Source: JAHRAW01 sp965249835 | GTDB lineage: Bacteria > Pseudomonadota > Gammaproteobacteria > Arenicellales > Poriferihabitantaceae | Assembly: GCA_965249835.1 (NCBI GenBank) | Contig: CBDFMY010000001.1 | Span: 248,001 to 312,000 of the forward strand | Length of the DNA: 64,000 bases | Direction: 5' to 3' | In this document: in pieces, positions 46,345 to 56,600 of the stretch | How positions within the stretch are numbered: position 1 is the stretch's first letter | How the letters are laid out: every line of letters begins with the position of its first letter | The notes under the pieces: model-generated | Database searches by the model: none | What the model was told of the DNA's origin: nothing | The model's input: the letters and a program-made list of their open reading frames with translations, nothing else | Made by a program: the position numbers and the translations under genes

Positions 46345-48153
46345 TTACGGCGCGCGCGCCGCCGATGGCAGTGGCGTGGGAAGCACAAGAAGTTGCGGGT
46401 CCGCCATCATCCACTTCGCGTTCGGCGCAGCGGAGGATTTATGGCTGGAAAATCGTTTCATGGTATCCAGCAAAACGGCATTGTCCGGCGACCATTGCTT
46501 ACCCTGTTGCCAAATTTCCCGGGCTTCCCGCCGCTTGCCGGCCACCCACAATACCTCGCCCAGATGCGCGGCGACCTCGGCGTTTTTTTGCGCGTCCAAA
46601 GCGCGCCGCAGGTATTCAATGGCTTTGTCATTATTGCCGATGCGGAAATTGACCCAGCCCATGCTGTCGAGAATATACGGATCGTTGGGTTTGATTTCCA
46701 ACGCCCGGGCAATCAGTTCAAGTGCCTCATCCAGCCGCTCGGTTTGATCGGCGAGGGTGTATCCCAGTGCATTGTAAGCGTGGGCGTTGTCCGGCTGCTG
46801 CTCAATCAATGCGCGCATGTCGCGCTCGTGCAACTCCAGCAAATTCAATTGCGCCGCCAGCAAGCCGCGACCGTATAACAAGTCGGGATGTTCGGGCATC
46901 TTGTTGAGGGCCGCATCCAGCACCGCCTTGGCGCGCTCGGGCAAATCAAACTTTCGATACAACCATTCCTGTCCGAGGATAACGCGAACCGCTTCGTCTT
47001 CGGTGTGCGTGTCGATTTCATCCAAGTAGCGAATCCCCGCGTCAATGCCGTCTTGATGTGCGATCACAAACGAAAGACGCGTTTCGACATCAATGTAATA
47101 TTCCGGCGAAGAAATTTCGTGCAGCATCGCCGCCGCCGAATCGTATTCTTCTTGATCAATATGAATGTCGGCGATATGCAATCGTGCTTGATCATTTTGC
47201 GGGTCCAGCGTCAACGACCGAGACAGCCGCGCAAGGGCTTCGGGCAAATTTTCTTGTTCCAGATAGGCAACGCCGCTGACGAATAGTGCTTCGGCGGATT
47301 GCGGGTCCTGTTGCAACACGATTTCAAACTGCGCCAGCGATTTTTTTATTTCATCGTTGTGCAGCAGCAATCGTCCGTAGTGAATGCGGAATGATTTGGC
47401 ATCGGGAAATTGCCGCAAAAAACCGGCGGCATAAATCGACATCTGCTGCGCAGCGAAATCGGTCAAGTGGGTTAGTTTTAACATCGCCACAACCTCCCAG
47501 TCGGGTCGCAGTGCCAACGCCGCGTCGATCAACGCCCGAAAAACCTGGTCTTGTTCCAGTTCGGCGGCGAGCAGGGCGGCGGTCAGTTTCAACTCCGGGC
47601 TTTGCGGCAAAACTTCGATATTACGGCGAAAGCGCGACAACATCTGTTCATCGCTCGGTCGTTCGGCAAGCAACGTGGCGATGGATTGCAATACCGACTC
47701 CCCACCCAGGCGTTGCGTGCGCGCCAAATCAATGAGTATCTTTATTGCCTGCTCGCTTTGGCCGGTCTCCAATCGCGCATCGGCGAGCATCAGATGATGA
47801 CGGGATTCATTCGGGTCGAGCCCCGCCATGAGATCGGATAGTTCAATGACGCGTTGATGGTCATCCAGTTGCGCCGCCAGCGCGATGGCTCGCACCACGA
47901 TGCGGCGGTGCCGCGAACGGTAGGCGGCGCGTGACAGGGATTCCATGGCGACTTTGTGGCGACCGCGTTGCACGGCGATGTCAGCCAGCAGGAGTTCGTA
48001 TAGCAATTCGGTGCTGAGTTCGGTGTCCGCGGTGGTGGCTTGGTTGGTTGGGTTGGGTTCGCCGGTGGTGATCTCCCGCAGGCTTGATTGCTCCGGCGGT
48101 GGCCCGGCGCAACCGGTCAACCAGACGACGCACAAAAGCCCGGCGATGCGCAT
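46345..48153 (-). CDS. Tetratricopeptide-repeat lipoprotein
   Basis: 602 residues from ATG 48153, which gives a lipoprotein signal (MRIAGLLCVVWLTGCAG). The rest is a chain of TPR helices (about 60-570), clearest at DNAHAYNALGYTLADQTERL and NDPYILDSMGWVNFRIGNND. TPR lipoproteins of this size are often found just upstream of lolB, but no function is established. Probably a protein-protein scaffold in the envelope. A longer frame to 48285 lacks a signal peptide. Confidence 0.88.
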   Translation of the reverse strand: MRIAGLLCVVWLTGCAGPPPEQSSLREITTGEPNPTNQATTADTELSTELLYELLLADIAVQRGRHKVAMESLSRAAYRSRHRRIVVRAIALAAQLDDHQRVIELSDLMAGLDPNESRHHLMLADARLETGQSEQAIKILIDLARTQRLGGESVLQSIATLLAERPSDEQMLSRFRRNIEVLPQSPELKLTAALLAAELEQDQVFRALIDAALALRPDWEVVAMLKLTHLTDFAAQQMSIYAAGFLRQFPDAKSFRIHYGRLLLHNDEIKKSLAQFEIVLQQDPQSAEALFVSGVAYLEQENLPEALARLSRSLTLDPQNDQARLHIADIHIDQEEYDSAAAMLHEISSPEYYIDVETRLSFVIAHQDGIDAGIRYLDEIDTHTEDEAVRVILGQEWLYRKFDLPERAKAVLDAALNKMPEHPDLLYGRGLLAAQLNLLELHERDMRALIEQQPDNAHAYNALGYTLADQTERLDEALELIARALEIKPNDPYILDSMGWVNFRIGNNDKAIEYLRRALDAQKNAEVAAHLGEVLWVAGKRREAREIWQQGKQWSPDNAVLLDTMKRFSSHKSSAAPNAKWMMADPQLLVLPTPLPSAARAP

Positions 48154-49000
48154 GGCCCATGCCCGGCCCCGGCCGGCAACACCGCCAGCGGCAACGCTGT
48201 CACCGACAACGCCTCTGGGGATGATGGGAATCGTAGTTTTACTTTCGCACACATTACCTCCGCACACATTGCCTCCGTCGCCCACCGATTGCGAGGCGTT
48301 CTATGCGCGGGAATTGTATAGGCTCACTATTTCGCTGTCAGTTTTTTCTCGTTTACCATTGGCATCTCAAAAGGAATCATCGTCTTCCGATTCACCATTG
48401 ACCCCCAACCCGTCATTGCCCGGCCCATATTATCATTGGCCGGGCAATCCAGTTATTAAACTCAGCGGCGTTAGCCGAACTCCTTATTCTCAATGTGCCT
48501 TTGGCATCTCAACGCGCTTTTGTCCTCTCGATTCACTGTTACCTATCATTCGTCATCCTCGCCGGTAGGCGGGAATCCAGGGTGGCGGCGTTAGCCGCCC
48601 GGTGAGTCTCGCAACGCGTGACAACACTAATAGCCCGGCATAGTTGGCTTTTCCTCGGTTACTTTGGCATCTCAACGCGCTTTTGTCCTCTCGATTCACT
48701 TGTTACCTATCATTCGTCATCCTCGCCGGTAGGCGGGGATTCAGGGTGGCGGCGTTAGCCGCCCGGTGAGTCTCGCAACGCGTGACAACACTAATAGCCC
48801 GGCATAGTTGGCTTTTCCTCGGTTACTTTGGCATCTCAACGCGCTTTTGTCCTCTCGATTCACTGTTACCTATCATTCGTCATCCTCGCCGGCAGGCGGG
48901 GATGACGGTCTGGGGATGTGGTTTGGATTATGACGGTATTAGTTACTCTCATCGTTTTTTAGTTCTGGGTTCTCGCCTTTGGCGAGAACAACAGACTGGA
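48154..49000. other. Repeat-rich intergenic region (island 2)
   Basis: No credible gene. It holds the long ttgcccggcc hairpin (48416-48447), 'cgcgcttttgtcctctcgat' blocks, and the tandem array listed separately. There are also short hairpins of the type gcggcgttagccgc. The same modules appear near 14.3 and 50 kb. Confidence 0.7.
48501..48900. repeat. Tandem array with a ~164-bp unit
   Basis: The block ttggcatctcaacgcgcttt recurs at 48501, 48664 and 48828. Each is followed by 'cattcgtcatcctcgccgg' and, in the first two units, by 'cggtgagtctcgcaacgcgt'. Two full units and a partial third are nearly identical. Confidence 0.85.
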
Positions 49001-49030
49001 TTTGCGCGTATCATCCTTGATACGCGCAAA
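49001..49030. repeat. Perfect 13-bp hairpin at the 3' end of the coiled-coil gene
   Basis: tttgcgcgtatca, four-base loop, tgatacgcgcaaa. It lies 16 bases beyond the stop of the minus-strand gene and could end its transcript, but no T-run follows. The stem recurs at about 61238-61261. Confidence 0.6.
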
Positions 49031-49046
49031 AGGCAAGCGCAATTAC

Positions 49047-49631
49047 TCATTTGAATACTTGGAGGATAGTAGTTACGACAGCGAGACCGGTGAAAAGCAT
49101 AAACCCGAGGCGGATAGTCATGTCCTTTTTAAGATGTTCCATGTCAGACCGAACGACTCTGAAACCAGTATTGGTGTCATTGCGGTGAAGTTCCATCTCA
49201 GACTGAACGCCATCCTGAAAGTTTTTCATCTCAGCCCGAACGGCTCTGAACTCAGACTGAACGCCATCCTGAAAGTTTTTCATCTCAGCCCGAACGGCTC
49301 TGAACTCAGCCTGAACGCCATCCTGAAAGTTTTTCATCTCAGCCCGAACGACTCTGAACTCATCCTGAACGGCTCTGAAATCAGACTTGGTGGCAGTGCG
49401 GTGAAGTTCCATATCAGTCTGAACGGCCACGATATCAGTCCGAACCGCCACGATATCAGTCCGAACCGCCACGATATCAGTCCGAACCGCCACGATGTCA
49501 GCCTTGGTGGCTACCTGTTCGCTAATGGCGGTGCTGATGGTGGTTACCACGACTTCGGCCAGTTCCTCTTTGGCTCCGGCACCCTTGAGGTCTTTGAAAG
49601 CTTGATGTGTGTCAAATGCTAACGATGACAT
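49047..49631 (-). CDS. Coiled-coil membrane protein with expanded repeats (DUF1640/CCDC90-like)
   Basis: 194 residues from ATG 49631, which has a strong ribosome site (AAGGAG, then AAGGA). The N-terminal part MSSLAFDTHQAFKDLKGAG and a helix EELAEVVVTTISTAISEQVAT are followed by long coiled coil, and the last 20 residues form one membrane helix. Two internal tandem repeats stand out: TDIVAVR about four times (47-73, 21-bp units) and an 18-residue AEMKNFQDGVQSEFRAVR unit three times (97-146, 54-bp units). The layout resembles DUF1640 proteins; function unknown. An A11 run (49651-49661) lies 20-30 bases upstream of the start, beyond the ribosome site. Confidence 0.75.
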   Translation of the reverse strand: MSSLAFDTHQAFKDLKGAGAKEELAEVVVTTISTAISEQVATKADIVAVRTDIVAVRTDIVAVRTDIVAVQTDMELHRTATKSDFRAVQDEFRVVRAEMKNFQDGVQAEFRAVRAEMKNFQDGVQSEFRAVRAEMKNFQDGVQSEMELHRNDTNTGFRVVRSDMEHLKKDMTIRLGFMLFTGLAVVTTILQVFK

Positions 49632-49706
49632 ATCCTTACTCCTTGGATTGAAAAAAAAAAATGGATGGTAAGTAAAACACTTGTTTATGGGGAATGCAAG
49701 TGGTTT

Positions 49707-49830
49707 TTGCGCTTGCCTTTTCATCGCCATGCGGCGTTGCGCTTCGTGCTTGGTCGATTACCTACTTAATGTATGCTCACTCCCTCGCTCCTCGCGCGCC
49801 TTGCCTGACAACGAAAATACGGCGCGAAAT
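49707..49830. repeat. MITE-like repeat R1, copy D
   Basis: Same orientation and layout as copies at 18.1 and 20.2 kb, ending acggcgcgaaat. It lies 76 bases upstream of the coiled-coil gene's start, in the opposite sense. Confidence 0.75.
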
Positions 49831-50552
49831 GTTTGTTCGTAATTAATGAGTCCGGCTTTGCCGGACTATTAATGTCGTCACGCGTAGCGTGACTCCTTGC
49901 CTGCCGGCGAGGATGACGAATGATAGGTAATAGTGAATCGAGAGGACAAAGGCGCGTTGAGAAGCCAAAGCACATTGGGAATAAGGAGTTCGGCTACGCC
50001 GAACGGTTTAATAACTGGATTGCCCGGCCAATAATAATATGGGCCGGGCAATGACAAATGATAAGCAATGGTGAATCGAGAAGACAAAGGCGCGTTGAGA
50101 CGCCAAAGTAACCGAGCATAAAAACCCAGCGGCGTTAGCCGCCGGGACTCGCTCATACATTAGCGGTAAGCAACAAGCATGCCGTCATTTTCGCATCAAA
50201 CGGCGCGGCATCAAAGTAGATGAGACATGCTTCGCGTAAAGTCACTAATAGTCTGGCATAGTTGGACAACACACTTTTCGTGTCGTCATTCTGGCTTGAA
50301 AAACCGGCGGCAAAGCCGCCGCCATCTGCGCGGCTACGCCGCGTCTGGATTCCCGCCTGCCGGCGAGAATGACGAATTATAAGTAATAGTGAATTGAGAG
50401 GACAAAGGCGAGTTGAGACGCCAAAGTAACCGAGAAAAAGCTGTCAGCAAATAAATGAGCCTATACAATTGCCCGGCCCATATTATTATTGGCCGGGCAA
50501 TCCAGTAATTAAACCAGCGGCGTTAGCCGCTATCATTTGCGGCGTAGCCGCC
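49831..50552. other. Repeat-rich intergenic region (island 3)
   Basis: No gene seen. Modules include agtccggctttgccggact, gtcacgcgtagcgtgac, two long hairpins (50020-50051 inverted, 50469-50500) and 'tgccggcgaggatgacgaat'. A segment at about 50158-50225 containing 'aaacggcgcggcatcaaag' recurs inverted near 62790-62860. Confidence 0.7.
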
Positions 50553-50608
50553 TTAAAACCTCAACTCACCTTTACCTAAAACTTTACCTAAAACCTCACC
50601 CCACCTTT
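50553..50608 (-). repeat. Decayed duplicates of the autotransporter 3' end
   Basis: Two 21-base segments (50588-50608 and 50553-50573) match the last seven codons of the autotransporter (50611-50631). They would read K-G-G-V-R-F-stop and K-G-E-L-R-F-stop. The stops are TGA, TAG and TAA in the three copies. Confidence 0.7.
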
Positions 50609-50610
50609 AC

Positions 50611-53600
50611 TCAAAACCTCAACTCTCCTTTCAGAAGAATGGCATTGGCATCCGCATCGGTATCACGGTGTTCACCGACGAGATCCAGGTCAAGGTGGTT
50701 GCCGAGTTTCCATTGGATGCCTAGGCGGTAGCGGTTGCTGTCGTTGCTTAGGGTCATTGCGGTGTATGGCGTTAGCAGGCCGGGGGTGGTGCCGCTGCCG
50801 AGCCAGGGTGCCGTGCCGGCAGAGATGCCATAACCGATCCGCAGGTCCAGCCGTGCGGCGTAATCGCGGGTGGCATCTGCGGTGTAGTCGGCATCGGTGT
50901 CGGTGTCAGCGCCGGTGGCGTTGCCGTTGGCATCGCGCAAGCCATCTTCCCATAGACGTTGGATGTCGCCGGCATCATCGCCGTAGCCGGGGCTGAGGGC
51001 GAATGACCAGCCCTGGCCATCGGCGCCGGCGGTCTGTTTGATGGTGCCGCTGATACCCCATTCATTGGCGTTGCCATCGTGTCCGAGTAGCGCGCGGGCT
51101 TTGCCTTCGACGCTGAAGCCGCTGGCATTGACAAGGGATATGCCGAAGCCGAGTTCGGCGCCGGTGCCGGTGATGCCATCGCCGCCGTCATGGCGTATGC
51201 CCACTTCTATGCTTCGTTCGGTGCGCGCGCCGTTGCTCTGCGTGATGGTGTTGGTGGCTTCCAAACTCACGCGCGTGCGGCTGACATCCACTTGCCGTCC
51301 ACTAAAACTGCTACCGCTATTGCTATTGCTCTCTTCCACTTCCAGCGTGCTTTGCGTGACTTCGCCTTTCAATCGCAGGGTGTTGGCGCCGCGTTGCAAT
51401 ACGATGCCGTTGCCGCCAATGGCAAAGGTATTCATGGACAGGTCGTCGCTGGCGCCGTCATCCGAATCCAGTTCGCCTTCGCCGTAGCCGGCGGTCATCC
51501 ACACTTCGCCGCGCGCATTGCTCCAGCCGAGGTAGGGATTGATGCTGGTCATGCTGATGTCGTAGGTTTCTTTGGTGTTGTTGTCGGTTTCCAGTTCGCC
51601 TTCGTTCCACGACAGCGCCACGCCGCCAATCGCTTCGGCGGTGATGCGCGCGTCCAGACCGAGATGTATGCTGAACATGTCGCCGTCCCAATCCAGATCT
51701 TCATCCTCGCCACCGAAGTTGCGGTAGTCGCCGGAGCCCCAGAAGGTCATGCCACCTGTGCCGGTGCCATCGCCATTGATAAGATTATTCAACGGCAGCG
51801 CAAACGCCGAGTTGCCGAGCAGGGTTTTCATATCCAGCGTGCCATCTTCCATTGACGACGCGTGGGTGTTCATCAGGCTGGCAAGGGTGGTGGACATGGT
51901 TTGGTCGTCATTGCCGTTTTCGCCTCCATTCCCATTAAATGGCATTTGTTGCCCGGCGAAGTTGAAACTGCTGCTGCTATTTTGTTGTGTGCGTGTGCGT
52001 TCCACCCGCCCGGCGATGGCGCTGATGTTCTGGTCGGCTATTGCGCGCGCGACTTCCGACAAAATCACTTCGGCGACTTCCTCCGTGATCGCGTCCGCCA
52101 CGGCGGCGGTCGGCGCGCTGGTGGCAGTTTTGCCGCTACCCTCTCCATCGGTGTAAGTGGCAACGACTTGAATGGTCTTGCCGACATCATCAACTGCCGG
52201 CATGTAGGTCATGTCGTTGCCAATGTTGGCGATGGTGCTGCCGTCCACGCTTTGCCATTGATAGGTGACGCCAGTAACCGTGCCATCCGGGTCGGTTACC
52301 GTGCCAGCAGTTAGCGTTTGCCCGACCTGAGCGGTGCCGGTGATGGTGACTGTGCCGTCTTCATCCGCATTGGCAACCCTCACCGTTACCGCCAGCGCGT
52401 CGCTTGCCTCGCTCTCGCTGTCGGTGGCGGTGATGGTGATTTCGTAATCGTTGTCGTTGTTGGCATCGGCCAGTGCCTCAAAGTCCGGCAGGGTGCTGAA
52501 GGTCAAGCTGCCAGCGTTAGTGATGGAGAAGGCACCCGCATCGGCCCCGCCGAGGGCGTAACTGGCAATGGTTCTGGTGCCAGTTGGGGTCGCGGTGAAG
52601 GGGTGCACTTCTCCCTCGCCATTCTCGGCAAATACTATCGGTGTTGCTGGTGCCACAACAGTCGGTTTGGTCACGCCCGCGGCCTGCACGGCGGTGGTCG
52701 ATGCGCTGGTGGCGATGTCGGTGTTGCCGCCAAAACCATCGGAATAAGAGACCACCACGCGCAGGGTGTTACCTTCATCAGCATCCACCAGCGTGTAGGT
52801 CGTGCTGGCTCTGAGATCACCGCTGACCGAGACGCCCGCGGTTTGCCATTGATACAGTGCACCAGTAACCTCGCCATCCGGGTCGGTTACGCTGGCCATC
52901 AATACCTGCCCTACCTGAGCCGTGCCGTCAATGAACGCCATACCGTCTTCATCCACATTGGTAACCGTTATCGTTACCGCCAGCGCGTCGCTGGTCTCGC
53001 TCGCGTCATCGGTGGCGGTAATGGTGATTTCATAATCGTTGCCGGTGTCGTCATCGGTCGCTGCCTCAAAGTCCGGCGGGGTGCTGAAGGTCAAGACGCC
53101 GCCACTGGTAAGATCGAAGAGATTCTCATCCGCTCCGGTTCCGCCGAGGGCGTAACTGGCAATGGTCCTGCTACCAGTCGGGGTCGCGGTGAAAGTCGCC
53201 ACAGTGCCCGTGGCATTTTCGGCAAATACTATCGGTGTTGCTGGTGCCACAACAGTCGGTTTGGTCACGCCCGCGGCCTGCACGGCACCGGTCGGGTTGC
53301 TGGTGGCGGTGTCGGTGTCGCCGCCAAAATCATCCGTATAAGAGACCACCACGTGCAGGGTGGCTCCGAGATCGGCAGCCACCACATCGTAGGTAACTTG
53401 GTCAGTGCCGATGTTTACGGGTCCGCCGCCGGACGGCAACCGTCGCCATTGATAGCCGGTGATGCTAATCGCGCCCGCGCTATCCTCGTCGGTTACCACG
53501 GTGCCGGCAGTCAGGGTCTCGCCGACCTGGGCGGTGCCGCTGATGGCGCTGACGCTGCCGGCATCTTCCGCATTGGCAACCCTCACCGTTACCGCCAGCG

Positions 53601-56600
53601 CGTCGCTTGCCTCGCTCTCGCTGTCGGTGGCGGTGATGGTGATTTCATAAACGTTGTCGCCATCGTCATCGGTCGGCGTCTCAAAGTCCGGCGGGGTGCT
53701 GAAGGTCAAGACACCAGCGTTAGTGATGGAGAAGTCATCCGCATCGTCCCCGCCGAGGGCGTAACTGGCAATGGTTCTGGTGCCAGTTGGGGTCGCGGTG
53801 AAGGGGTGCACTTCTCCCTCGCCATTCTCGGCAAACTCTATCGGTGTTGTTGTTGGTGGAGTCACAACCGGTTTGGTCGGGGTCGCGGCCTGCACGGCGG
53901 CGGTCGGGTTGCTGGTGACTTCTTTACCGCTACCCTCACCATCGGTGTAAGTGGCGATGACTTGAATGGTCATGCCTTCATCATCGGCATCCGGCGTGTA
54001 GGTTGAAGTGGCGGGCGCGCCGCTGATGTCGGTGTAGGTACCGTCTCCGCCTGCACTTTGCCAGGTATGGGTGATGCCAGTAACCGCGCCATCCTCGTCG
54101 GTTACCGTGCCGGCGGTCAATTCCACGCTAACCCGCGCGGTGCCGCTGATGTCGCTGATGGCGCCCGGCTCATCCACATTAGTAACCGTCACCGTTACCG
54201 CCAGCGGTGCGCTTACCAGGTTGCTTGGGACGCCATTGGTTTCCGTGGCGGTAATGGTGACCTCGTAGGTCTCGGTGTGTGCATCGTCTTCAAAGTCCGG
54301 CGGATTGTTGAAAGTCAATTCGCCCTTATTAGGAGCAGCGCTATTAGGAGCAATCGAGAACAATGCCGCATCCGTGCCGCCAGTGATTGACCAGATGATG
54401 GCGTTGCCCTCGGCATCGGTCGCGGTGTAGGTCTCCACCGGGGTGTCGGCGTTCTCGGCAAAATTCGGTGCTGCATCGCCACTGATGGCCGGCGCGGTGT
54501 TGGCGGTCACGGTGATGATTACCGTGTCGGTGCCGCTTCCCTCGGGAGTGCCATCATCGGTGACGGTCAGGGTGAAGGTATATGTCCCTGCCGCAGTCGG
54601 CGTGAAGGTCGGGGCGGCGCTGTTGGCATCGCTCAAGGTGATACCGGTGCCGCCGGTCAGTGCCCAGGAGTATGTCAGATCATCGTTATTACCATCGGGG
54701 TCGTCGCCGGAGCCGGCAAGGGTTACTTCCATGCCGGCAACCTCAGTTTGCGGGGGCCCCGCTTCGGCAGTCGGCGGCTGGTTTGCGGCGCCGTCCGCGC
54801 TCGCTTCTGCCGCAGGTCCTTCGTTGCCGGCCAGGTCCATCACGCTGTTTATGGCAAGGGTCAGGCTGAAGGCTGCCTCGGTCGGGGTGAAGTTGATGGT
54901 GTGGGTGATGCCATCGTTGCTGGTCACCCGATTCACCGTGGCGCCTTCGGCGGTGATGTCGGCACTAACAAAGTCCAACGCTTCGGAGAAGGTGATGTCG
55001 TGCTCCTGCGGCGTGCCAGTCACGCCATCGGCAATGTTGTCAAAGGTCACAACGGTCGGGTCGGTGCTGTCCACGGTAACCGCACCGAGTTCGGCAGTTT
55101 CGACGTCCTCTCCAACCTGAGAGGCTACCACATCGTTAGCGTCATACGCGCCTTCGGGCAGGGTGAAACTGGTGGTGCCGGTGCCGACGGTGGAAGTAGT
55201 GCCGCCATTGGTGGTGTATGACCAGCCGACCCCGGGGTTCATCACATTCACCAGGCCGTTGCTGGTGATGCCATCGCCGTCAATGCCGGTGTCCACAGCC
55301 AGGGCGATGCGGAACGCGGTCGACGCGGTTACGAAGATGCGCACCGTGTCGGTGGCGGTAACACCATCCTTATCGGTGACGGTCAGGGTGAACACCAAGT
55401 CATTGGCAAGAGTCGGCGCGGTGAAGGTCGGCATGACGACAGCGATACTGCTCAAGGTAACAGTCGCGCCTGTGTCCTGTGCCCAGGCATATTCCAGCTC
55501 ATCGCCGGTGCTGCCGGAGCCGTCCAGGGTCACCATCGCGCCGGTATCCACATTTCGCTGATCAAGCCCAGCATTGGCAACCGGCGGCTGGCTGGTCTGC
55601 GGCGCGGTGTTGGTCACCGCCGCGCCGCCGGGGAGAGTTTGACCGCTGGCGGTGCGTAACTGCGACGCGCCGGCGCCGGACAAGGTCGCTGCCAATGCAA
55701 CGAGTTGGTCCGCGGTGGTGACTACTTCATACTCCACGATGACGCTAGCGGCGGCGATGCTGAGGATATGCACATCATCGGAACGCACGTTCAACAATCT
55801 CGCCATGCCCATGCGGAACTTGTCCGCATCAAACTCGGCGGTGGTGAGCCCGGCAATGGTCATTTGGGCAGTGATGCGTGGTTTGGTAGTGTCTTCGGTT
55901 GCCGCTGCCTCTGCGGTGCCGGTTGCGGTTACCGGGCTGGCGGGACCCATGTTCGGGGTGGCGGCGGCGTCGGACACGCTATTGGCGGTGAGAGTCAGGC
56001 GTACCGCGCCCGCCATGCTCGGAGTATAGGTGACGAGGTAGGTGGTGTTGGCGCCGCTGTTCGGGGTCACGCTATTCACTGTGGCGCGAGTAGCGGTGAA
56101 ATCGCCACTCGTCAAACCGGTAACCGCCTCGTCGAAGGCAATTTTCACGCTTGCCTGATTACCCACCGTGGATTCGCCCAGAGCGGGGAAGTTGGTAACC
56201 ATCGGCGCGGTGGTGTCGGGCACGGCAAGCACGGCGGCGGTCGGCGCGCTGGTGACGCGCTTGTTACCGTATACCGGGTCGGAATAGATGACGGTGACCC
56301 ACAGAGTCCTGCCGACATCATCGGCATCCGGCGTGTAGGTCGCGATGTCTCTGGGAGCACTGACCGCGCCTGCCGCGCTTCGCCATTCATACTGTGGGGC
56401 GGTAACCGCGCCATCCGGGTCGGTTGCGCTGGCGGTCAATTCCACGCCAACCTGCGCGATGCCGGCGATGGTTGCCGTGCCGGCTTCATCCACATTGGCA
56501 ACGCTCACCGTTACCGTAACGGCTGCGCTGGTCGAGCCCTCGCTGTCGGTGGCGGTGACGGTGATTTCGTAATCGTTGTCGGTGTTGGCATCGGTCGGCG

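Noticed and set aside
49002..49622. 206-codon plus-strand frame opposite the coiled-coil gene
   Set aside because: The minus strand has a strong ribosome site, coiled coil and membrane helix; the plus frame only mirrors the repeats.
52318..54006. 562-codon plus-strand open frame rich in Gly/Arg
   Set aside because: Opposite the cadherin-like repeats of the autotransporter, and its apparent repeats are the complement of those; not a gene.
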